The position numbers and the translations under genes are program-made. From Mitsuaria sp. 7 (GTDB taxonomy: Bacteria; Pseudomonadota; Gammaproteobacteria; Burkholderiales; Burkholderiaceae_C), in the NCBI RefSeq assembly GCF_001653795.1, contig NZ_CP011514.1, positions 5,452,727 to 5,516,726 of the forward strand: a stretch of DNA of 64,000 nt, given 5' to 3'. The notes under the pieces were generated by a model. That model did not search any database, was not told the origin of the DNA, and saw only the letters and a program-made list of their open reading frames with translations. Below, in pieces: positions 1-8,559 of the stretch (its first letter is position 1; each line of letters starts with the position of its first letter).

Positions 1-817
1 GTCCCGCCTTCTGGGTGAACAGGTTGTAGGCCAGCCGGATCGTCAGCTGTCCGGCGTCGGACAGCTTCTGGATGATCTGGTAGTCCTCGGGATAGTTCTG
101 GAAACCGCCGCCCGCATCGATCGCGCCGGTGACGCCGAGGCGGTTGAGCTCGCGCATGAAGTGACGCGTGCTGTTGAGCTGGTACTCGGGCGGCAGCTTG
201 GGTCCCTTGGCCAGCGTCGCGTAGAGGATCGAGGCGTTGGGCTTGGCCAGCAGCAGGCCCGTGGGATTGCCCGCGGCGTCGCGCAGGATCTGGCCGCCCG
301 GCGGCTCCGGCGTCTCGCGCGTGTAGCCGACGGCCCGCAGCGCGGCGCCGTTCAGCAGCGCGCGGTCGTAGAGGTGCAGCAGGAAGACGGGCGTGTCCGG
401 CGCGAGGGCGTTCAACTCGTCGATGGTGGGCAGCCGCTTCTCGGCGAACTGGTGCTCGGTGAAGCCGCCCACCACGCGCACCCACTGCGGCGCGGGCGTG
501 ATGTCGACCTGCGTCTTCAGCATCGCCATCGCGTCCGCGAGGCTGCGCACGCCGTCCCAGCGCAGCTCCATGTTGAAGTTCAAGCCACCGCGGATGATGT
601 GCAGGTGGTTGTCTATCAGGCCCGGCAGCACGCCGCGGCCCTTCAGGTCGATGCGGCGTGTCGAGGGTCCGGCCAACGCCAGGATCTCCTGGTTGGCGCC
701 GACGCCCGTGAAGCGGCCGTCCTTGATGGCGACCGCTTCAGCGCTGGGCCGCGTGCGGTCCAGCGTCGTGAAGCGCCCGTTGAACAGCACCAGATCGGGC
801 GTGGTCGTCTCAGACAT
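1..817 (-). CDS. Amidohydrolase family protein (YtcJ-like), 3' part cut by window edge
   Basis: About 272 N-terminal residues are visible; the C-terminus lies outside the window. The protein begins MSETTTPDLVLFNGRF and has the composite-domain start of amidohydrolases. Around residues 65-75 the stretch GVLPGLIDNHLHIIRGG carries the metal-binding H-x-H motif after a PGLID signature. The family (YtcJ/AepA-like) hydrolyses C-N bonds with a metal in a TIM barrel; the substrate cannot be read from sequence. It is the last visible gene of a minus-strand cluster and overlaps the XapX gene by 8 bp, which implies translational coupling. There is no signal peptide, so it is probably cytoplasmic. Family confident, substrate unknown. 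Confidence 0.85.
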   Translation of the reverse strand, partial: MSETTTPDLVLFNGRFTTLDRTRPSAEAVAIKDGRFTGVGANQEILALAGPSTRRIDLKGRGVLPGLIDNHLHIIRGGLNFNMELRWDGVRSLADAMAMLKTQVDITPAPQWVRVVGGFTEHQFAEKRLPTIDELNALAPDTPVFLLHLYDRALLNGAALRAVGYTRETPEPPGGQILRDAAGNPTGLLLAKPNASILYATLAKGPKLPPEYQLNSTRHFMRELNRLGVTGAIDAGGGFQNYPEDYQIIQKLSDAGQLTIRLAYNLFTQKAG

Positions 818-1097
818 CGTGGGTCTCCGTGGTCTTCGTCTGCGCTGGCGACTTTGCCTTCTCGCAGCCCGGCATCTGCCCGAACATGTGCGGTCGCACC
901 TTCTGTTCGATCCAGCTGGCCTGGTGCGTGTCGCGCTGCAGCCATTGGCGCACGAGCGGCGGGATCTGTTCGCCCGCGAGGATGCCCAGCAGACCCACCA
1001 GCGCGATCACCGGCGGCGCCGGCGATCGCACGTTGAGCACGCCATACAGCACCCCGACCAGCAACCCGACGGCGGCCGACAAGACATAGGTATTCAT
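810..1097 (-). CDS. XapX domain membrane protein (DUF1427 type)
   Basis: A 95-residue protein. The N-terminal half is a two-helix hydrophobic segment (LSAAVGLLVGVLYG, then VIALVGLLGILAGEQ) separated by the short NVRSPAPP turn that typifies XapX proteins. The rest is a polar tail ending KTTETHDV. I chose the ATG at 1097; a GTG three codons upstream (1106) is also possible. XapX proteins are small inner-membrane proteins of unknown biochemical role, often encoded beside amidohydrolases or isochorismatase-like hydrolases, as here. The end overlaps the amidohydrolase start, so the two are probably co-translated. Confidence 0.8.
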   Translation of the reverse strand: MNTYVLSAAVGLLVGVLYGVLNVRSPAPPVIALVGLLGILAGEQIPPLVRQWLQRDTHQASWIEQKVRPHMFGQMPGCEKAKSPAQTKTTETHDV

Positions 1098-1136
1098 GAG
1101 GGCCACCTTTCTGCGGAACCGGGGTGACGAGGGCGA

Positions 1137-1790
1137 TCAGCCCTCGTGGGCGTTGAACATCGACTTGGCGTAGTTGATGCCGATGCCGTACGAGCCGCCC
1201 ACCTTGCGCGCAATGCCGGTGGTCAGGTCGTAGGTCTCGCCGCGCGCCCAGTCGCGCTGCAGTTCCAGCAGGTACTGCAGCGAGGTCATCGGCTGCGCGC
1301 CGGCCTGCACCATGCGCTCGACGGCGCGCTCATGCGCCTCGGCCGAGACGTCGCCGCAGGCGTCGGTGATCACGTAGACCTCGAAGCCCTGGTCGATCGC
1401 CGACAGCGCCGGACCCACGATGCACACGCTGGTCCACAGGCCCGCCAGCACGATGCGCGGCTTGCCGATGCGGTTGATCTCCTCGATCACCGCCGCGTCT
1501 TCCCAGGTGTTCATCGAGGTGCGGTCCAGCAGCTTCTGGCCGGGGAAGGGCGCGGTGATCTCCTCGAACATCGGGCCGGAGAAGCTCTTCTCCGCGACCG
1601 TGGTCAGGATGGTCGACACGCCGAAGCCGGCGGCCGCCTGCGCCACCAGCGACGCGTTGGTGCGCAGCTCGTTGGCGGAGATCGAGTGCGTGGCGAAGGC
1701 CATCTGCGACTGGAAGTCGATCAGGACCAGCGTGTGGTCCTTGGGGTTCAGCAACTTGGCGCCGGGGGCGGCCTTGGCGATGGGGGTCAT
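1137..1790 (-). CDS. Isochorismatase-like cysteine hydrolase (YcaC type)
   Basis: A 217-residue single-domain protein. Asp25 lies in LVLIDFQ and the likely nucleophile Cys123 in TSVCIVGPALSAID, the usual layout of the isochorismatase/nicotinamidase superfamily. The C-terminus (ELQRDWARGETYD) resembles the YcaC subgroup, whose substrate is unsettled. It lies 30 bp downstream of the alpha/beta hydrolase and 39 bp upstream of the XapX start on the same strand, so all four genes from 2642 to 1 are likely one operon. There is no export signal. The fold is confident; naming a substrate would be a guess. Confidence 0.88.
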   Translation of the reverse strand: MTPIAKAAPGAKLLNPKDHTLVLIDFQSQMAFATHSISANELRTNASLVAQAAAGFGVSTILTTVAEKSFSGPMFEEITAPFPGQKLLDRTSMNTWEDAAVIEEINRIGKPRIVLAGLWTSVCIVGPALSAIDQGFEVYVITDACGDVSAEAHERAVERMVQAGAQPMTSLQYLLELQRDWARGETYDLTTGIARKVGGSYGIGINYAKSMFNAHEG

Positions 1791-1820
1791 GGAACTCTCC
1801 GTCAGGGAATGGGGGAACGA

Positions 1821-2642
1821 TCAGGACTTGGCGAACGCCAGCAGGTCGGCGTTGAGCTGGTCCTTGGCGGTGACCGCCAGGCCGTGGCTGCCGCCCTTGT
1901 AGACCTTGAGCGTCGCCTTGGGCGCCAGCTTCACGGACAGCTCGGCGGAATGGCCGATCGGGACGATCTGATCGTCATCGCCGTGGATGATCAGCGTGGG
2001 CACATCGATCTTCTTCAGGTCCTCGGTGAAGTCGGTTTCCGAGAACTGCTTGATGCAGTCGAACTGCGACGACAGCGAGCCCTGCATGCCCTGCAGCCAG
2101 AAGCTGTCGCGCGCGCCCTGCGACACGACGGCGCCGGGCCGGTTGGCGCCGAAGAAGGGCGTCGTCAGGTCCTTGTAGAACTGCGAGCGGTCCTTGCGCA
2201 CGCCGTCGCGGATGCCGTCGAAGACGTCCTTGGGCAGGCCGTTCGGATACGCGGCGGACTTCATCATCGTCGGCGGCACGGCGCCGACCAGCACGACCTT
2301 GGCCACGCGCTGGGTGCCGTGACGGCCGACGTAGCGGGTGACCTCGCCGCCGCCGGTCGAGTGGCCGACCAGGATGGCGTCCTTGACGTCCAGCTTGTCG
2401 AGCACCGCGGCCAGATCGTCGGCGTAGGTGTCCATGTCGTTGCCGTTCCAGCTCTGGCTGGAGCGGCCATGACCGCGGCGGTCATGCGCGATCACGCGGA
2501 AGCCGTTCTGGCCGAGGAACAGCATCTGGTCTTCCCAGGCATCGCTGCTCAGCGGCCAGCCGTGCGAGAAGACGACCGGTCGGCCGCTGCCCCAGTCCTT
2601 GTAGAAGATCTCGGTACCGTCCTGGGTGGTGACGTAGCTCAT
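1821..2642 (-). CDS. Alpha/beta hydrolase, non-heme chloroperoxidase-like
   Basis: A 273-residue alpha/beta hydrolase. Visible are the oxyanion-region [12 protein letters not shown] (about 25-36), HDRRGHGRS (53-61), the nucleophile elbow GHSTGGGE with Ser95, an acid-loop Asp in [12 protein letters not shown], and the catalytic His in [14 protein letters not shown] near the C-terminus. This matches bacterial non-heme chloroperoxidases and related esterases, which perhydrolyse small carboxylic acids or hydrolyse esters. The ATG at 2642 was preferred over a start 11 codons upstream because the family begins with this [10 protein letters not shown] segment. It is the first gene of the four-gene minus-strand cluster. 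Confidence 0.88.
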   Translation of the reverse strand: MSYVTTQDGTEIFYKDWGSGRPVVFSHGWPLSSDAWEDQMLFLGQNGFRVIAHDRRGHGRSSQSWNGNDMDTYADDLAAVLDKLDVKDAILVGHSTGGGEVTRYVGRHGTQRVAKVVLVGAVPPTMMKSAAYPNGLPKDVFDGIRDGVRKDRSQFYKDLTTPFFGANRPGAVVSQGARDSFWLQGMQGSLSSQFDCIKQFSETDFTEDLKKIDVPTLIIHGDDDQIVPIGHSAELSVKLAPKATLKVYKGGSHGLAVTAKDQLNADLLAFAKS

Positions 2643-2814
2643 GGGGGCTCCTGGCAGGGTGTGGGAATCACCCATCGTAGGAACCCACCGCCCCGTGGAC
2701 CAGCCGCCGATGGCGCATCGGTCGCTCCCCCGTAAGAGGCAGGCCGGTGTGACGCCCGCGTTGCGGCCGGGGCCGGAAGGACTACCTGCGCGTCACAGCC
2801 GCATCACAGGCGCA

Positions 2815-3459
2815 TCACAGCCGCAGGAGCCCGCGCTTGAGCGCGAGCACGACGGCATGCGTGCGGTCGCGCGCGTCGAGCTTGGACAGGATGGTCTTGA
2901 CCCGCGCCTTGATGGTGTCCTCGGACAGCGACAGCTTGCCGCCGATCTCGCGGTTGCTCATGCCCTGGGCGATGTGCTCGAGCACGTCGATCTCACGACC
3001 CGACAGTTGCTCCTGGCCGGCGTGGGCGGCGATCTCCTGCGCGACCTCGTTGGGGATCCAGCGGTTGCCGCGGTGCACGGCGCGGATCGCGTCCAGCAGC
3101 TCGGTGCGCAGCTGCGTCTTCAGCAGATAGCCGCTGGCGCCCAGCTTCAGCGCCTGCCAGGCCTGGCCGTCGGACTTGAAGGTGGTCAGCACGATCACCC
3201 GCGCGGCCGGACTCAGCGCGCGCAGCCGCGCCAGCGCCTCCAGCCCGTCCATGCCCGGCATCTGGATGTCCATCAGCGTGACGTCGGGCCGCAGCCGCTC
3301 GAAGGCCTGCAGGCCGTTCCAGCCGTTGTCGGCCTCGCCCACCGGCGTCATGTCGGGCTGCTCGCCCAGCACCGCGGCGATGCCCTCCCGCATCAGCGGG
3401 TGGTCGTCGACCGTCAGGACGCGGATGGGATCGGACGCGGGCACCATGGCGGCGATCAT
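2815..3459 (-). CDS. NarL/FixJ-type response regulator (REC + LuxR HTH)
   Basis: A 214-residue two-domain regulator. The receiver has acidic residues VDDH at 18-21, phosphoacceptor Asp64 in LMDIQMPG and Lys in GYLLKTQ. The C-terminal LuxR HTH begins near LSGREIDVLEHIAQGMSNREIG. GGGAGGGG-like sequence lies upstream of the ATG at 3459; an in-frame ATG at 3447 is the alternative. It is divergent from the second LuxR-type gene at 3667, and the hybrid-looking kinase at 4541 is probably the partner of one or both. Its target genes are unknown. Confidence 0.92.
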   Translation of the reverse strand: MIAAMVPASDPIRVLTVDDHPLMREGIAAVLGEQPDMTPVGEADNGWNGLQAFERLRPDVTLMDIQMPGMDGLEALARLRALSPAARVIVLTTFKSDGQAWQALKLGASGYLLKTQLRTELLDAIRAVHRGNRWIPNEVAQEIAAHAGQEQLSGREIDVLEHIAQGMSNREIGGKLSLSEDTIKARVKTILSKLDARDRTHAVVLALKRGLLRL

Positions 3460-3666
3460 AGGGGCGACCCCTCCCGGACGTCCCTCTTCCAGGGGGCCGA
3501 TACCCTTTCGGGTAAACGTTGTCGACTCGACCGGGGCTATCGCGGTGCAGCATCGCTTCCGATGATCGGCGCAGTCTTCAGGGAAGCGCTTTCAAGCGTC
3601 TCCCGGCGCCGGCCTTCACGGTCCGCCCCTGCCCCTCACCGCCATTCAACGCCCCGGGAGCCGTCC

Positions 3667-4533
3667 ATGTCCCTGATCGAGCGCCTCCATGCCGTCCCGG
3701 ACGCCGTCCTCGACGCGATCGTCCTCCACCGCAATCCGCTGCTGCGCGCCGGCATCGCCGCCGCGCTGTCGCCGTTCTTCCGCGCCCACGACGCCGGGGA
3801 CGACGCCGGCCTGATCGCCGAGTCCGGCGTGCTGCCGACGCTCCCCGCCGGACCGTCCGGCCGCGTCGAGCCGATCCGTCTCGTCGTCGCCGACCACGAC
3901 GGGGCGCTGCAGGCGCTGGCCGGCCTGCCGCGCCGGGGCGCTCATGGCGCGCCAGGCACGCACGGTGGACAGCCCGCTCTCGGTGGACATGGCGGACATG
4001 GCGGACATGGCAGTTCCTTCGGCGGTGCTCCGGGCCCCCATTGGCTGGTCGTCAGTCCCGTGGTCCATGGCGGCCGGGTCCGTCAGGCGATGTCCGCGGG
4101 CGTGCTCGGGTATGTGCACGCCGCCTGCGCGCTGGAGGAGTTGCGCGACGCCGCGCGCGCCGTCGCCGCCGGTCGGCGCTACCTCTGCCGCACGGCGGCC
4201 GGCGCCGTCGCCGAAGGCTGGCTCGGCGACGACCTCACCCCCCGCGAGCGCGACGTGCTGCGCATGCTGTGCCTCGGGCTGGACAACAAGTCCATCGGCC
4301 TGCGGCTGGGCGTCGCGGCCGGCACGGTCAAGACGCATGTGAAGACGCTGCTGCAGAAGCTAGGCGCGCGCAGCCGCACCCAGGCCGCCACCGAGGCGCT
4401 GCGCCGCGGACTGCTCGAGGACGAGCCGCTGATCGACGATCCCTTCCCGTCTCCGGTGCGTGCGGCGCCGCGAGGATCGGCGCCGGCGCCAGTGCCGACG
4501 CTCTACGCGCTCCGGCCGCTGCCCGCGGCGTGA
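3667..4533 (+). CDS. LuxR-type transcriptional regulator with degenerate receiver domain
   Basis: A 288-residue protein with a clear C-terminal LuxR/NarL HTH (LTPRERDVLRMLCLGLDNKSIG, about residues 193-255). The N-terminal half only resembles a receiver: the acidic pair is replaced by HRNP (IVLHRNPLLRAG) and the usual GY-L-K is GYVHAACALEELRDA, without the conserved Lys. A GGHGGHGGHG linker, encoded by three 9-bp repeats, interrupts it. Seven bases separate its stop from the GTG of the kinase gene, so they form an operon. The domain may bind a ligand or work without phosphorylation; that is inference. Confidence 0.85.
   Translation: MSLIERLHAVPDAVLDAIVLHRNPLLRAGIAAALSPFFRAHDAGDDAGLIAESGVLPTLPAGPSGRVEPIRLVVADHDGALQALAGLPRRGAHGAPGTHGGQPALGGHGGHGGHGSSFGGAPGPHWLVVSPVVHGGRVRQAMSAGVLGYVHAACALEELRDAARAVAAGRRYLCRTAAGAVAEGWLGDDLTPRERDVLRMLCLGLDNKSIGLRLGVAAGTVKTHVKTLLQKLGARSRTQAATEALRRGLLEDEPLIDDPFPSPVRAAPRGSAPAPVPTLYALRPLPAA
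3985..4011 (+). repeat. Three tandem 9-bp repeats inside the LuxR-type gene
   Basis: Three perfect copies of ggacatggc encode the Gly-Gly-His repeat of the linker. The unit is a multiple of three, so copy-number change would keep the frame. Confidence 0.9.
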
Positions 4534-4540
4534 GCGGCGC

Positions 4541-7500
4541 GTGATCCGACGCTGGCTCGGACTGATCTTCGCGGCGGCGTGCCTGCTAGTCGCTGGCGGC
4601 ACGCCGGCCCGTGCGGCCGGGGACGGCCTGCCGGATTTCTCCCACCGCTCGTGGACCGTCCGCGACGGCGCGCCGCCGGACGTGTGGACGCTGGGCGGCG
4701 GACGCGAGGGCGTGCTCTGGCTCGGCACCGGCATGGGCCTGTACCGCTTCGACGGCCTGCGCTTCGAGCGCTACCGGCCGGGCGATCCGTCCCTGCCGGC
4801 GCTCAACATCAACGCGCTGCTGGTCGACGACGACAGGACGCTCTGGGTCGGCCTGTTCGACGGCGGCGTGGTGCAGCTGCGCGAGGGTCAGGTCGTGCGT
4901 CACGGCGCCGCCCAGGGGCTGCCGGACGGCCGCGTGCTGCGTCTGGCGCGGGCATCGGGCGCCCTGTGGGCGGCGGCGGGCAAGGGCCTCGCGCGCTTCG
5001 ACGGCCAGCGCTGGCATCGTGTCGGCGAGGCGCAGGGCTATCCGGAGCCCGGCGCCGAGTACCTGTTCCGCGACCGGCAGGGCACCTTGTGGGTCAGCTC
5101 CGGCGAACGCCTCTATCGACTGGCCGCCGGCGCCGAACGGTTCGAGTACACCGGCGTGTCCACGGGCCGCTCCGCCGTGATGACACAGGACGGTCAGGAC
5201 CGGCTGTGGCTCGCGGATGGGCGCGGCGGCGTGCGGCCGCTGGGATTGCCGGGCTCGTGGCGCTCCTGGGCGACGTTGCCGGAGACGGCCCCGGCGCCCG
5301 GACCGGTGCGGGCCGACGATCTCGCTGCCGCGCCGTTCTCTCCCAGCGTGGTGTCCTCGCGCGACGGCCAGCCGCTCACGCGGGTCAAGCAGATGCTGTT
5401 CGCCAGCGACGGCGGGCTGTGGGTGACGGTCAACGGGCGCGGCGTGTTCCGCACCGACGCCGCAGACACCGCGCGCCTGCTGGCGGGGGAGCAGCTCGAC
5501 TGGTCCCGCGGGCAGTGGTTCACCGTCGCCGATGGACTGGGATCGTCGATCACCGTCCCGCTGCTGGAGAGCGACGACGGCGAGATCTGGGTCGGCACCA
5601 ACGTCGGCGTGAGCAGCCTGCGCCAGCACCGCATCCAGCGCGTCACGCGGCTGGAGGACGCGGCCTCGACCGGCTTCAGCGTGCAGCCGGACGGCAGCGG
5701 CGTGCTGCTGTCGAGTTCCTCCGCGAGCTGGCGCGTCGACCCGCCCGGTGGCGCGGTACGCGAGAACGGCGTCGATCCCCGGCCCCTGTCGCGGCGTCCG
5801 GCCACGCAGGCCGTGCGGGCGACCGACGGTTCGCTCTGGCTGTGGGACGACGAGGCGCTCTGGCGCTCGCCACCAGGCGGGCGCTGGGCGCGTTGGGACC
5901 TGCCGCTGCCGGCCGGCACGCGGGCCGCCGCGCAGGCCATGGCCGCTGATCCGACCGGCGGCCTGTGGCTGTCATTGCGGGACATCGGCGTTTTCCATGC
6001 GACGCGCGCAGGCCTGGAACGCGTCAAGGACGGTGAGCTGAACGGTGTCCCGCCGGCCGCGCTGGCGGTCGATGCCGACGGCGCCGTCTGGTTCGGCCAC
6101 GACGGCGTGCTCACGGGCATCGACGATCGCGGCCAGCGTCTGCGCTTCGGCCCCGCACAAGGCTTGCGCACGGGCCGCATCCTCACGGTGATCAACACCC
6201 GTCACGGCCTGGTCGTCGCCGGCGAGAACGGCGTCGCGCTCGGAGGCGGCGGTCGAGACGGTCGTTTCGCCACGATCACGCTGGACCGCGATCCCGCCTT
6301 CGGGCGGGTGTCCGGCATCGTCGAGTCCTTCGACGGGGATCTCTGGCTCAACGGCGCCCGCGGGCTCGTGCGGCTGGCCGCGGCGGACGTACCGTCGCTG
6401 TTCGTCGAATCGGCCCATCCGCTGAGTTACCAACTGCTGGACGCGGCCGACGGCTTGCCGGGCATCGCGCGGCAGGCTTCGGCGACGCCCACCGCGGTGC
6501 GCGATGCCCGCGGGCGTCTGTGGTTCGTGACCAACCTCGGCGTGGTCTGGCTGGATCCGGCGACGACGAAGCGCAGCGCGCGCGAGGTCGGCGTCGACGT
6601 GCAGGCGCTGATGGCCGGTGGACAGGACTATCCGGCCGCGCAGGGTCAGGAGTTGCCTCAGGGGACGACCGTGCTGACGCTGCGGTACGCCGCGCGCGTG
6701 CTGAGCAAGGCCGAACAGGTCCGCTACCGCTTCCGGCTGGTCGGCGTCGATGCCGACTGGCGCGACGCCGGCACCCTGCGGGAGGCGACCTACGCCAACC
6801 TCGGTCCCGGCGATTACCGCTTCGAAGTGCTCGCCTCGAATCCGGACGGCCTCTGGAGCCGCCAGCCGACGGTGCTGGCCTTCCGCATCGCACCGATGCT
6901 CCACCAGCATCCGGCCTTCCGGTGGGCCGTGGCGCTGGCGCTGATCGTGGCCGTCTGGGGTGGGTACCGGTTGCGGGTGAGATCGCTGCAGGCCCGGCTG
7001 CGGCTGCGTCTGGCCGATCGTCATCGCGAGCGGGAACGCATTGCGCGCGACCTGCACGACACCCTGCTGCAGGGCTTCCAGGGCTTGCTGCTGGGCCTGG
7101 ACGCGAGCGTGCGGCGCGTCGCCGACGCGGCGCTGCGGCACAAGATGGAACGGGACCTGACGCGCGCCGAGGCGCTGCTCGCCGAAGGACGCGACCGCGT
7201 CGGGCAGCTCCGGCAGCGCATCGACGACGAGGACGCCGCCGAGCGCGAGGGCAACGGCGACGATGACGGAAGCGGAGGCGACGGAGGCAGGGACGGCGAC
7301 GGTGGCGGCGCGGGCGACGATGGCCGGAGCCATGACCGATGGATCGCCCGGCTGGCGCGCGCCGGACAGGATCTGATCCGTCCGCCGGGCCAGTTCCGGA
7401 TGCGGGTGAGCGGGACGCCGCGCGCCTTGCCGGCGGCGATGGAAGACGAGCTGCTGCTGATCGCGCGCGAAGGCCTGACCAACGCCGACCGCCATGCGCG

Positions 7501-7783
7501 CGCGACGGAGGTGACGCTGGAACTCGACTACCGGGCCGAGGCGGTGACGCTGACGGTGCGCGACAACGGCATCGGGCTGGCGCCGGACTGGGCGTCGCGC
7601 CAGATGCGCGGCGGGCGATACGGCATGTGCGGGATGCGCGAGCGGGCGCGATTGATGGACGCCGGCTTCGCGGTGCGCAGCGTGCCGGGCGCCGGCACCG
7701 AGCTGGTGCTGCGCGTGGCTGACGCGCGACAGGGCGGTTGGCGGGAGCGCTGGCGGCAGGCGCGCGCGCCGGTCTCCCCGTGA
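4541..7783 (+). CDS. Large sensor histidine kinase with N-terminal propeller and Y_Y_Y domain
   Basis: A 1080-residue protein from the GTG at 4541 (starts IRRWLGLIFAAACLLVAGG, a signal peptide). About residues 30-690 are two-component-regulator propeller repeats (e.g. VLWLGTGMGLYRFDG, EIWVGTNVGVSSL). Next come a Y_Y_Y domain (about 700-780), one membrane helix (about 790-810), a HisKA_3 domain with His839 in ARDLHDTLLQGFQG, and HATPase_c with EGLTNADRHARA and DNGIGL. The layout matches periplasm-sensing kinases that detect poly- or oligosaccharides in other bacteria; the ligand here is unknown. A Gly/Asp-rich insert (about 900-930) lies between DHp and ATPase domains. It is downstream of and coupled to the 3667 regulator. 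Confidence 0.92.
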   Translation: MIRRWLGLIFAAACLLVAGGTPARAAGDGLPDFSHRSWTVRDGAPPDVWTLGGGREGVLWLGTGMGLYRFDGLRFERYRPGDPSLPALNINALLVDDDRTLWVGLFDGGVVQLREGQVVRHGAAQGLPDGRVLRLARASGALWAAAGKGLARFDGQRWHRVGEAQGYPEPGAEYLFRDRQGTLWVSSGERLYRLAAGAERFEYTGVSTGRSAVMTQDGQDRLWLADGRGGVRPLGLPGSWRSWATLPETAPAPGPVRADDLAAAPFSPSVVSSRDGQPLTRVKQMLFASDGGLWVTVNGRGVFRTDAADTARLLAGEQLDWSRGQWFTVADGLGSSITVPLLESDDGEIWVGTNVGVSSLRQHRIQRVTRLEDAASTGFSVQPDGSGVLLSSSSASWRVDPPGGAVRENGVDPRPLSRRPATQAVRATDGSLWLWDDEALWRSPPGGRWARWDLPLPAGTRAAAQAMAADPTGGLWLSLRDIGVFHATRAGLERVKDGELNGVPPAALAVDADGAVWFGHDGVLTGIDDRGQRLRFGPAQGLRTGRILTVINTRHGLVVAGENGVALGGGGRDGRFATITLDRDPAFGRVSGIVESFDGDLWLNGARGLVRLAAADVPSLFVESAHPLSYQLLDAADGLPGIARQASATPTAVRDARGRLWFVTNLGVVWLDPATTKRSAREVGVDVQALMAGGQDYPAAQGQELPQGTTVLTLRYAARVLSKAEQVRYRFRLVGVDADWRDAGTLREATYANLGPGDYRFEVLASNPDGLWSRQPTVLAFRIAPMLHQHPAFRWAVALALIVAVWGGYRLRVRSLQARLRLRLADRHRERERIARDLHDTLLQGFQGLLLGLDASVRRVADAALRHKMERDLTRAEALLAEGRDRVGQLRQRIDDEDAAEREGNGDDDGSGGDGGRDGDGGGAGDDGRSHDRWIARLARAGQDLIRPPGQFRMRVSGTPRALPAAMEDELLLIAREGLTNADRHARATEVTLELDYRAEAVTLTVRDNGIGLAPDWASRQMRGGRYGMCGMRERARLMDAGFAVRSVPGAGTELVLRVADARQGGWRERWRQARAPVSP

Positions 7784-7860
7784 AGTCCCGGAGGGCCAGG
7801 GCAAAACCCGCTCCCTAGAATCCGCGCCGTCGGAGTTCGACGCTTTACGGGGGAAGAGAG

Positions 7861-8322
7861 ATGAAGAAGTTCGCCGCGCTGTCCGCGCTTTGCCTGTCCT
7901 TGACTGCCGCGCTGCCGGCCTTCGCCGATCCGGCGCCGGTGCCCGACACCGCGCAGGCGCAATCGCTGCGCGACGCCGTCCGCGCCGACCGCAAGGGCGT
8001 CGTGCTGAAGGCGCTGGCCCTGGACGAGGCGCAGACCAAGAAATTCGTGCCGATCTACGAGGCCTACGAGCGCGAGCTCGCCACGCTGAACCGCCAGTTC
8101 ACCCGCATGTCGGTGGAGTACGTGCAGATCGGCGAGAAGCCCAACAACGCGCAGTCGAAGTACTTCTCGCGCGGCTACCTCGGCTACGTCGACGCGGAGC
8201 AGAAGCTCTACAAGAAGTACCACCCGCGCGTGGTCAAGGCGATCGGTGAAGTGGGCGCCGCCCGCTTCCTGTCCGTGGAGCGCCGCATCCGCGCCCTGCA
8301 GGACTACGACCTCTGGATCTAA
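7861..8322 (+). CDS. Exported protein of unknown function
   Basis: A 153-residue protein with a typical Sec signal peptide (MKKFAALSALCLSLTAALPAFA, cleavage near residue 22). The mature part is charged and probably helical, with LALDEAQTKKFVPIYEAYERELATLN recalling the LTxxQ-type helices of CpxP/Spy-like and related periplasmic proteins, although no metal-binding motif is visible. A GGGGGAAGAGAG ribosome binding site precedes the ATG. It stands alone between the propeller kinase and a convergent regulator; the two 3' ends are separated by REP-like elements. A periplasmic helical protein is likely; the function is unknown. Confidence 0.75.
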   Translation: MKKFAALSALCLSLTAALPAFADPAPVPDTAQAQSLRDAVRADRKGVVLKALALDEAQTKKFVPIYEAYERELATLNRQFTRMSVEYVQIGEKPNNAQSKYFSRGYLGYVDAEQKLYKKYHPRVVKAIGEVGAARFLSVERRIRALQDYDLWI

Positions 8323-8355
8323 GCTCGACCTGAGCTCGCATTGAGCTGATGCTGA

Positions 8356-8399
8356 GCTCGCAATGGGCTCGCAATGGGCTCGCAATGGGCTCGCATCGG
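8356..8399. repeat. Four tandem 11-bp repeats
   Basis: Unit gctcgcaatgg occurs three times perfectly and a fourth time as gctcgcatcgg. It lies in the non-coding stretch just after the stop of the exported-protein gene, next to the REP-like pair. Confidence 0.85.
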
Positions 8400-8414
8400 T
8401 CATCGGTCTCTCGA

Positions 8415-8457
8415 CTCCCTCTCCCGCTTGCGGGAGAGGGCAGGGGTGAGGGCCAGC
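8415..8457 (+). repeat. REP-like palindromic element, copy A
   Basis: The core is an 11-bp inverted repeat, CCCTCTCCCGC / GCGGGAGAGGG, with a TT centre, followed by an asymmetric tail aggggtgagggccagc that gives it direction. It forms a head-to-head pair with copy B between the convergent genes ending at 8322 and 8560, where it may also act as a bidirectional terminator. Confidence 0.85.
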
Positions 8458-8495
8458 AGCCTCACGCATGAACCGGACGGCTGACTGCCGAGTCC

Positions 8496-8538
8496 GCTGG
8501 CCCTCACCCCCACCCTCTCCCGCAAGCGGGAGAGGGAG
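8496..8538 (-). repeat. REP-like palindromic element, copy B
   Basis: Same element as copy A in the opposite orientation, with the tail gctggccctcaccccc to the left of the palindrome. The A-B pair spans 124 bp and could fold as one long cruciform, as in REPIN-type doublets. Confidence 0.85.
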
Positions 8539-8559
8539 CAAGAAGGGGCAAGGCGGATC

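Noticed and set aside
1146..2735. Plus-strand ORF of 529 codons opposite the hydrolase genes
   Set aside because: Composition is shadow-like and it lies over recognisable isochorismatase and alpha/beta hydrolase genes.
8356..8538. CRISPR-like array
   Set aside because: The 11-bp units are directly adjacent with no spacers, and the REP palindromes are single or paired, without cas genes.
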